A DNA stretch of 64,000 nt from Prosapia bicincta (taxonomy: Eukaryota; Arthropoda; Insecta; Hemiptera; Cercopidae), in contig JBAIZL010000003.1 of assembly GCA_036971475.1 (NCBI GenBank), positions 47,164,342 to 47,228,341 on the forward strand, read 5' to 3'. The translations under genes and the position numbers were made by a program. This document shows, in pieces, positions 55,165 to 64,000 of the stretch; position 1 is the first letter of the stretch, and every line of letters begins with the position of its first letter. The notes under the pieces are model-generated. The model was given only the letters and a program-made list of their open reading frames with translations, had not been told where the DNA came from and searched no databases.

Positions 55165-55443
55165 TTTTTGCACCTATAGTGCGATGTGTGTCAAATGGAT
55201 AATTCCTGGTACTGGGTCATGTTTATAGTATTTTAAGTTTTTTTCATAAAGTATAAATTGACAACATTTGTGGTAACGAACTATGAACTAATAAACTGAA
55301 ATATTTTATTTCTGTGAATATTGTAGTAATAATAAAGTATGCTCATCTTTAAGTTTTAACAAGCATAAATGTTTCAGCAATTTATCTGTTACAAGTAACT
55401 GATTGTTCACCCCTGAGTTAACGTATTAAGAACAACGAACAAA
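54083..55443. other. Bidirectional region between COQ10 and SF3B1
   Basis: 1.36 kb between the two start codons. It contains TA tracts (54333-54392, 54671-54727, 55106-55161), a CT tract (54639-54670) and a hammerhead-bearing palindrome (54761-55016). No exon is seen. The first 250 bp beside each start codon are free of repeats. Confidence 0.7.
54761..55016. repeat. Near-perfect palindrome with a hammerhead-like core on each strand
   Basis: The arms meet near 54888. Minus core: CTGATGA (54853-54847), U, stem GCUGAU with AUCGGC, GAAA (54825-54822). Plus core: CTGAAGA (54922-54928), U, stem GCUGAU with AUUGGC (two wobble pairs), GAAA (54950-54953). Both are followed by AGCTTTGAATAAATATAT. The left edge follows GATATGTTTTCTTGTA, a motif also seen at four other elements. 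Confidence 0.8.
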
Positions 55444-58400
55444 ATGGCGACAATTCCTAGAACTCATGAAGGTAAGTTGTATTTTTACAATTTTGGAGAT
55501 TTAATTTGCAAAGTTATCTACGATTTTGTAGTAGGTTTTCTTGGTTGAACGTAATATTTAATTTTCTTCAATACTTGTATATAATATCCATTGAATTGCA
55601 ATTTCTTGAACTGAATTTGGTAGGTAAGCACTAATACTCCCTAGTTAGCAATAGCTTTGAAAACAAATTCATTAACTTGTTAGTATTATTAAATGTAAGT
55701 TTCTTTCAACCACCGTTAAATTATTGGAAGCTTCTAGTTAATATTGTTGTAATTTACACTTGAGCCAAAGTTTTGGCTAGTCATAGTCGATGGTCCAAGT
55801 GTTTTCAACTTGTACAAATTTTGTGTTTGTTTCAACAAATTCTTTGGCTGTACCATATAAGAAATATCGGTAATTGTTTACCTTATCCTTGTAATTTCTT
55901 AGGCGATATTAAACTGATTGTTTTAAAATACAAAATTAAATTTAAATTCAAATTCGTTAGGTAATAAAGTAGTTAAAAGTAGGGTAATTATTAAAATCAG
56001 CGACTACCGTTGTGTCGTCGAAATTTTTTAAATCCTGGTCAATTTGACCATGCTGAACACAATTAAGTTATTTTTAACGCCTAACAAAGTAAACTAACCT
56101 AACCTAGGTGCCTACCTTAGATTTATTTTGATTACAAAGTTAATATTGCACCGAGTTGGTTTATGTTCACTTTGGTTCGGTCTAAAAACGAACTTACCTT
56201 GGCCGAAACCCTCCACCCATACTTTTTCACTCCTATCTTTAGCAATGAAACAACCTTCCCACAGCTAAACTTATTCACCTAAAGTATCCGTGATACTAAA
56301 ATAACACAGATTCGTGCCTTTTTCAGTTAAAAAGACTTTGCCCCTGAGATTCATGCCTTTTTCATGAGAATAAAAAATTTTGCACGATCAGAGCTTTAGT
56401 AAGCACCTAGGTCAGCTTAGGTTAGGCCAGTTTATTTTATGTTAATTTATGTTTGCTGTTAAAAATAACTACAGATTCGTGATCAGCATGGTCAAATTGA
56501 CTGTGATTTAAACAATTTTGCCAATCAAAACGGTACTAGTGATAGCTATAATTTGATAGCTAATTATCAAAATTAGCTTCTTTATAAGGCCAGTGTATCA
56601 GAAAAGACAAATTTTGGGTGAGGGTTGACAAACTATTGCATAATCCTTCATTTTTTTCTATTTCACATATGTTACCTAAAAATTACATTCTAAACAAGAA
56701 TAAATCTGTTTTAATGTGATAGTTTAGTTTATTTACCATAAATAGTTTTTACACAAACCATAAATAGTTCTAAAAAAAAATATTAACCTAACCTAAATCA
56801 CTGAAACTCATGACACTGTATGATCTGAATGTTTTCTTTTAAAGTAAAGCACTATTTTATAATAATTATATAAATATTTTATGGATGATATAACAAAGTA
56901 TTATTTTTAGTAGGTTTAGTTATAACAAAATTATGTGTGGGTTAAAATGCATAAGCATTTCCGCCTACGATATTTTGGAAAATTGTTCAAAACCACCAAA
57001 TAAGACGATATCCACAATAAATTTTTTTTTTATTGACCTAGGAAAGTTATTTTTTTCAATTTAAAGTAGGGTAAAAAATTTAGTGTGGAGGTATAAGTTG
57101 TGAATGGTATGAAAAAAATGTTTCGTGACATCACAGTGCTGTGCATAAGGTTGTACGCATCGGCTACGGTACGTCACGCAGCCTTACGTGTGTAGATATT
57201 TGAGAAATAACGTTTTGGGTTAATTTTTATAAACATATTTAGATTACCTAAATGGTTACATTTATACAATTAGAACCAAATCTATCCTGACTGTATATTT
57301 CATTATAAATTTAAAAAATTGACCTTCCTTGGCATTAACAAAAATAATAGTTATAAATATAGCTTAAAGACATGTTTTTGTTACATAAAGTTTAGATTGC
57401 TAAAACACGAACTACAGTTGTGACGTCACAAAACATTTTTATCACTCCGTGCCTATTAACAACCTCTACCTCCACGCTAAATTTTTTTACCCTACTTTAA
57501 ATTTAAAAAAGTAACTTTCCTAGGTCAATAAAAAAAATTCTTGTGGATATTGTCCTATTTGGTGGTGTTAAACAATTTCCCAAAATATCGTAAGTGGCAG
57601 CGCTTATGCATTTTAAGTAACTTCATAAAGTTGAAAGAAGGAAGGTGTTAGTATATGGGAAGGGTTTTTATTTTAGATATAATATGTTATTTTTGGAATA
57701 ACTTGCTATTTTAGATATTGAAGCACAGATTCGAGAAATTCAGTCCCGAAAAAAAGAAATTATTGAAGATGGTTTAACAGAAAAAGAAAGAGTTGGGTTG
57801 GGTGAAAGTGGATTTTATGACCGAGATATCTATGATGGAGGTGGAAAATTTGAAGGTTATGTAACATCTATTGCAGCAAATGATGAAATCGAGGTATGTA
57901 ACAATTAATTTGGTCATATTGTTTTCTCTCATGAATTGTAGTTTTTGTCTCCTTATAATCTTTAACAGTTAAAATATAATTGGTGAAATGCTATTTAATA
58001 GCTGAAAGTATTTTTGCAGTACAGTAGTTCCTCGCTATTCGCTGGGGTTACGTTCCCAGAACTTACTTTGAATAGTGAAACCGCTAATACTGAAACTAAT
58101 TGTATATGAAAAGGGGAGGGTTACGTTCCACATCAAAAGTGTTAGCATTAATTATAGCTATTCTGTACAATTATAATACAGTGTGGTATATTTACATACA
58201 TATCTTTATTGTTTATTTACATTTTCTTTCAATCCAAAACATGAAAATTCTGTTAATTGTCTGCTCTCACGCACACAGATACACATATTCTTCATTGTTA
58301 AACACTATCCACTAAATTTTTAAAACCTGATTCCAGACAAAAATCGTTCAAGCACTGTTAGATTTTTCTAAAACTCATTTTCTTTTGTGTGCAATTTTTT

Positions 58401-61400
58401 TTTAGTTTTTTATATGGGGATAGTGCTTACAGCTGTTAATTACATTTAAATGCCCTTTCTAGAGAGCAATCAATTTCAGTAACAGCTGCAGCTAACTGTT
58501 TTGCTAAACATAATATTTCTCCAACAGATTTTATTGTCAACTTGGGTGACAGAATTTTATCGATTTCTTTGTTATCCGAGATAGGCATGGGTTCAGTAAT
58601 GAGTTCTTCCAATTCTTCTTCCGTCAAATCCTCATTCCTACTTTTCAAAAGATTGTCGTCATCCTCACTGTTAATGCCTTCAAATCCTTTGCTGTTAATG
58701 TCATGTGCTACTGAGACAATATCAGTAACAACGATGTGATCTTCTGTCGTGACATCGTCCTGGTTAACACAGTCTGGCCACAGTTTCTTCCAACATGCAG
58801 GCACTGATGATGGTTACAGTTCGTTCACTGTTTCTTTTGTTTTAGAAATGCAGCATGAGATATATTTTTTCCAGCATTGGCTCAATGTTAAATTTTTGTT
58901 ATTTTCAATGACATTTAATAATTCATTGAAAGTACCCGGAAGATAGTAGACTTTAAAAATGGAGATGAGGCCCTGGTTTAGAGGTTGAATCAAGGCTGTT
59001 GTGTTTGCCACCAACACTTCCACGTTAGGATGTAACGAATTTAGATGTGTCTGGGTGCCCAGGGGCATTATCTATTATGAAAACTTTAAAAATGAACGAA
59101 CTTCGATATCATAAAATATTCTGCTTCCTTAACAAAAAAGTAGAACTATTCTGTAAACAGTTCTCTGGTTACTTATGCCTTTTTGTTTGCTTTCCATAAC
59201 ACCGGCAAATGATTTTTATCCTTGCCTTTCAGTGCTCTAGGGTTTAGGGATCTTTAAACTACTATTGGTTTCATCATGTAACCACTGGCATTGTAGTACA
59301 ATAGAACAGTCAAAAGGTCCTTTGCGGCCTCAAACCCTAGAGCAGATTTCTTCTCCTTAGATAAGAAAGTTCGTGAAGGGATTCTTTTTCAAAACAGTCC
59401 AGTCCCATCTGCATTAAAAACTTGATCAACTAGACTTGATTTTTCGTAATAAGATTTTTAAAATGCATTAGAAATGAGTAGGGGGCTTCATGATCCGCTG
59501 ATACTGATTAATCGGAAATTTTCACAATGGGAAGAGAAAACCATTTTTTGAATTTATCAAACCTAGCTTTTCATGAATAAAAGTCGAACTCAGTAGCTAC
59601 CTTTTATAGGATTGATCTTCTATTCAAACACTCAAAGCTTTTTCCATTTTCTCGATGTTTATATCGCGACACACAGAAGTAACTTTTGCCGAGATTTCTT
59701 CTAACACTTTTCCTTATATTTTCTTAATTTTACTTTATGTAACGCACTGTTGACTTGTTAACTCTAAATGGTTAGAAAACAGATGCTATGTTTTCTCCAC
59801 ATTTTAATTGATCTAAATGGTCAATTTTCTTATTCAACGGCATAAGGTTTTTTTTTGCCTTTTCTTCACCCTATCAGAGCTTGATGACGTTATAACTTGG
59901 ATAAGCAATTAAAAGGAAAAATGTAAAACTAAGCAAAACAGATTTACTAAACCCTTCTACAAGTAGACACAATGTTTTGTAAACTAGTTTATGCGACCAC
60001 ACTTTGGTAACTGACGGGAAAAACAAAATCCAAGTTAAGTTACAGACCCCTAATGATTATCGATGTTTGGATTTCAATAATTAATAAATTGGCAGTAAGT
60101 AAACTGTAGTGATGCTAAACCTATGTAAGGACCTGAATGCAGGCGTCCAATTGACTCGTCGTAGTTTCTCAGTTTTGATAACGACTTTAAAGATTGTTGT
60201 TATAAATAAGGAATGCCTATCTTTTGAAACAGCGTGGACATTAGTTATACTATCTTTCTTGTTTTCATTTTAAAAAATGTTGCATATTAGCGTAAAATGT
60301 TACAATTCTACCAACCGCAAATGAACAAAATTGTGAATACCAAATCCGAGAATAAGCAAGGGACTACTGTATGTATATTCATGCGCAAGTTTTGTGTATT
60401 CGTAGGCTCTGATTCCACACAGATTATTTGAAATTATTTGTTGTAGGTTGGAGGTTAAAGATTTTGCTTGGGTACATAAAATGAAGTATATATGATTGTA
60501 TGTTCTTGATTTTATTAGCTTGATTATTTAAAATAAACATTTATAACTATAATACTATCATATAAAAAATGAAAACCCATTGTATTTTTTGAACAAAAGA
60601 TGCTCTGGTTTCTGGCAAATGGGTAATACTTTTTGCCCTTCTGAATAAATGTTTGTCGATACGGCTAAACTAAAATTAAATTTTATTTTAAAACATACAT
60701 AACTTCCATAATTATGACTGCTGTCGGTCAGTTTGATTTCAAAACTTTTCACATTTCACCCTTCTTGTTTTCTCAATTGGTTTGGTGAAAACTTGATAAA
60801 ATATATTTCTTATTATCACATTTCTTCTTGGAGTGCTGTTCCTGGCAGAAAACACATTTTGTTCAATTATCGCTGAAGTTGTTTTCTTAGGGTGAGAATT
60901 TGCAGTGTCAGGGAGAAGTACTGATTTTTAAGATCGTCCACTTTTCATTTAACAGAGGTATTTACAAGGTGATTGAACAAAAATAAAATGATATCCTATA
61001 AACAATCTTGGTATAAAGTTTTCAGATGTTGGTTCCCATCATCACAATTTAAACTTTAAATTATTGCTATAAAGATATAAATTTTTGTTTTTACAATAAA
61101 AAGAATTGTTGCAGTGCACCGAGTGCTGAGTACTTGTTACCAAATTCTCCCTCGAAATGCTTGTCCTGACAGAAAATACATTTTGTCATGGATGGAGTAT
61201 TGCGTGTCGTAGTGTTGTGAAAAAGAGAGTTAGTGCTTAATGGACCATCTGAACTCCAAAAAACATTAACCGTGTAAGATTGATATTGTAGTTCCCTATG
61301 GATTCTCCATGTAGACCTTCACTTCCATCCATACAAAATGGTCATTGCTCAAAAACTATCACAGCGGGACTGTCAAAATTGACTGCAGCCATATGAAACT

Positions 61401-63696
61401 TTGATTCAAAACTTATCTCTTGATGTACATCTTTTGTTTAGTGACGAGGAGCACTTCCACATTTCTTGATGTGTTAACAAGCAGAACATGCATTATTAGA
61501 ATGGTGTAAACTCAAGAGTAATCCGCGAGTGCTCTACACAGTGACAATTTGGTGTGCAGTGAAGGCATCATTGCACCTTATTTTTTTGAGGAGAATAATC
61601 ATAGTGTTGTCATCAATTCTGAACTGTATGTAAATAATTTCTAACAATTTCTTGAACTGCAACTTCAACAGAATGATTTTGGGCAAGTATGGTTTCAACA
61701 GTGTGGTGGCACAACCTGTACTGCTAGATACTCGATGGCTGCTTTGAGGGAAATGTTGCCCGGTAGCTTGATATCCCGGTTTGTTGGTAGTCATACCGCA
61801 ATTAACCACGTGTGGCGTTTTTCGTGGGAGTAGCCCAAGAGTGAGGTGTTAAAACATTGACTCAGGACTAGAAGCCTTGAAGATTGATTATCAGAGCTAT
61901 GCAGAACGTACAGCAATGTATTATTAATAATTGACATCGCTGGAAAGATATGTTGTTTGAAACAAAGTAAAATTAACTTCCTCAGTAAAGATTTGCTCTA
62001 ATATTTTTTTTCTTAAAGTTGCTTGTAACTTTTTTAAAATTTTCCTTCAAAGTTAGGGATACTTCCCTGCCCCACCCTATTTTTGAACGCCTTCTGTTAT
62101 TTTCGACTTACTCTTTCAATGAAGATTTTTTTAACTGTCTCCAGATATTTTTGAAGGTTGAATTTTCAAATGACACCTGATTCATTGGCGTTGAAAAACT
62201 TATTAGGGTTTGAATTCAAATGTTATTATTAAATCTCACTAAAAATCGTATTTTCTTCTATTATTTCCTTGACCTTTACTCAAGTAGTCTCAAAAAAAAG
62301 ATGACTAGATTTCCAGTCTTACTCCTAAGCTGTATTGAATGACATAAAACCATATTTCAAAAAAGGTAAAAAAAAATTTTTGAGTTTATTAATGAAAGTT
62401 GTCTTGTACTTTTCCTGGTATTGATGCAGTTAGTTTATTTCTTCTTAATTTAACATTGAACAAATTAGCATAATTTAGTTATAGTGGAATTAATTATAAA
62501 AACTTACTGAAAAGTGTTTAAAATATTTATTTTACAGGATGATGAATATGATGTAATTTCATTCAGTCAAAACAAAAGACCTGGTTACACTGCCCCTGCA
62601 GCTTTGTTGAATGATGTTGCTCAGGTATGGCTCTAAATATTTGTATAGATTATTTATTATTTATTTTTATGGATATTTTTAGAATATTTTTATGGATTAT
62701 TTCATTTTCCACAAGGAAAATTCACAAAAATCAATGAATTGACCAAACCATGTAACAGTTATAAATAGAAATTTGTAACAGCATATATATATATATATAT
62801 ATATATGAATTTTGATTCTACAATTTAAAGCTCTTTATTATAATTATGTTATCTTCAGAGATCAATAATGCTAACTTTAGTACTTCAAAATTTTGTGTGC
62901 AATACACTAGCATCTCAAAATTTGGCCAATCCTTAATCTTGGCTCCTTTAGTTACAAAGTTATGTCATGTAATAGACCTTAATGTAGAAAAAAACATACT
63001 GGAAGAAATATGTCAAAAACTTAAAATTTCTACTACAAAATATTCCAGAAATATATATAAAACCACGGAAAAATATGTCAAGATTGATAAACCAATATTG
63101 GCGAAACTCTTCATGGGGTTTTGTACAAAAAATGCATCTAAACATGTTATCTATATAAGATTCCTCTATCACTATTAACAAATCTTATGGCAGATTCAAA
63201 ATGAAAATAATCAATAGATTAAAACCATTAGACAGTTACAGTAGAAACCTTTTAACTGTCCTTGGATCAACTGGTATTTCATTTATTACAGGATGATTCA
63301 CAGAAAAGTTTGGCAAAGTACAATCTAGGTATTCAATAATAACTTATTAAACCTATTTTTAAAAAATTAATTAAAACACTATACTAAAATTATTATATTT
63401 TGGTCTACTCAATAAAAAAATTAACTTTTAAATTTATAGTTGTAGATATTTATCGAACAAAATCATAGTTTTACCAAAATTATAACATTCTTAACCTATC
63501 AAAAAGTGTAATTCTCACTGTGATGTAAGTGTCTATAACGAATATTCATAAATCAAATATATGTTACAGAGCGAAACCGATTATGATCCATTCGCAGATC
63601 GCAGGAGGCAAACTATTGCTGAAAAGGAAGATGAATATCGTCAGAAGAGGCGACGGATGATAATCTCTCCGGAACGTATAGACCCTTTCGCCGAAG
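55444..63696 (+). CDS. SF3B1: Splicing factor 3B subunit 1, N-terminal part (runs off the window)
   Basis: SF3B1 is the U2 snRNP scaffold that clamps the branch-site helix in the nucleus. Exons seen are 55444-55471, 57715-57893, 62538-62624 and 63570-63696 (donors GTAAGT, GTATGT, GTATGG, GTGGGA), all phase-consistent, giving 140 residues. They carry the family N-terminus: [14 protein letters not shown], then [30 protein letters not shown] and [17 protein letters not shown]. The U2AF-ligand-type motifs and HEAT repeats lie beyond the right edge. The last exon here ends one base into a glycine codon. Intron 2 (4.6 kb) has absorbed transposons. Confidence 0.96.
56943..57615. mobile_element. Large foldback MITE in SF3B1 intron 1
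   Basis: Terminal inverted arms begin TAAAATGCATAAGC and extend about 190 bp each (for example AAAGTAGGGTAAAAAATTTA in the left arm against its complement in the right). There is no transposase. Fragments of the family recur at 38935-39110. Confidence 0.85.
58022..60369 (-). mobile_element. Dead Tigger/pogo-type DNA transposon in SF3B1 intron 2
   Basis: Ends are inverted (CAGTAGTTCCTCGCTATTC and CAGTAGTCCCTTGCTTATTC on the other strand) and flanked by TA at 58020-58021 and 60370-60371. At 2348 bp it is a full-length Tigger size. On the minus strand the transposase is broken: DNAPGHP of the catalytic core lies near 59060, [12 protein letters not shown] follows after a frameshift, a stop precedes [12 protein letters not shown], and the acidic C-terminus ends near 58436. 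It lies antisense to the host gene. Confidence 0.9.
60372..62537. other. Rest of SF3B1 intron 2
   Basis: AT-rich noncoding sequence apart from the mariner-like remnant. No further exon is seen between 57893 and 62538. Confidence 0.65.
61250..61870 (+). pseudogene. Mariner/IS630-like transposase remnant in SF3B1 intron 2
   Basis: Degraded plus-strand frames show HFHIS, VNKQN, PRVL-type segments and, at 61690-61794, [13 protein letters not shown] followed by [13 protein letters not shown]. The family normally has QQDGA here, so a catalytic aspartate has become cysteine. Stops and frameshifts occur throughout. Confidence 0.7.
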
Positions 63697-64000
63697 GTGG
63701 GAGAAATTATCCTATTAAATCATTTATATTTTAGTAATAATTATCTGTAAAGTGTATTACTTTCCACAGATAAATTGTAACAATATTTATTTTTCTCTGC
63801 TCAAACTTTTTTATAAAAGCTAGTACTTTTGAATTTAGTGTGCAAATTAAAATTTTAAAATATATTTTCCAATATCGAGTTTTAAAGACATCAGTGTAAA
63901 TCTATTTTTAAATTTCTTAGTTGATCAACAAAATTTACTAGAAGTATCTAATATAAGGTTTGAAAACTGTATTTTCATCAGTTTTTTCAAGTAGTGTGCA
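62625..64000 (+). other. SF3B1 intron 3 and start of intron 4
   Basis: AT-rich intron sequence around exon 4 (63570-63696), with a short TA tract at 62783-62806. A 110-codon frame at 62846-63178 shows no recognised domain and lies inside intron 3. Confidence 0.7.

Noticed and set aside
60558..60752. Minus-strand frame in SF3B1 intron 2
   Set aside because: No family resemblance and no splice sites.

Overview
This window is eukaryotic nuclear DNA. AT-rich noncoding sequence, long introns, many dinucleotide microsatellites and arthropod-type transposons point to an insect; a hemipteran is my guess, not something the sequence proves. I assembled six protein-coding genes by joining exons with GT/AG splice sites and matching reading phases.

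Left part (about 2.7-22.5 kb, minus strand): two head-to-tail paralogues, here called gene B (22508-17744) and gene A (14504-2763). Both have a 228-bp exon 1 encoding a signal peptide, a 67-bp exon 2 with two cysteines, and one giant last exon full of amino-acid repeats. The repeats are unrelated between the two genes (37-aa plus 10-aa units in A, 34-aa units in B) but both are dense in N-glycosylation sequons. I do not recognise the family. It is the best candidate here for an undescribed secreted, repeat-rich protein system.

Middle (25-38 kb): the start of a small secreted-protein gene (gene C, plus strand, 25508 onward), a 336-bp GT microsatellite, a 5'-truncated non-LTR retrotransposon with RNase H domain and target-site duplication, a 280-bp triplication, and a 2.7-kb satellite of 77-bp units carrying two small hairpins per unit.

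Right part (38.4-64 kb): three conserved housekeeping genes. PPIH, a spliceosomal cyclophilin (plus, four exons), is convergent with COQ10, a coenzyme Q-binding START protein (minus, three exons). COQ10 is divergent from the 5' end of SF3B1, the U2 snRNP branch-site factor (plus, four exons seen, running off the window). A dead Tigger/pogo transposon, a mariner-like remnant and a large foldback element lie in SF3B1 introns.

Throughout, inverted-repeat elements carry hammerhead-ribozyme-like cores (CUGANGA, stem II, GAAA). A Penelope-type endonuclease remnant lies near the left edge, so these are probably Penelope-like retroelement termini. A pair of hAT-like elements with matching 8-bp duplications lies at 11.6 and 47.0 kb. 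I found no tRNA, rRNA or CRISPR.
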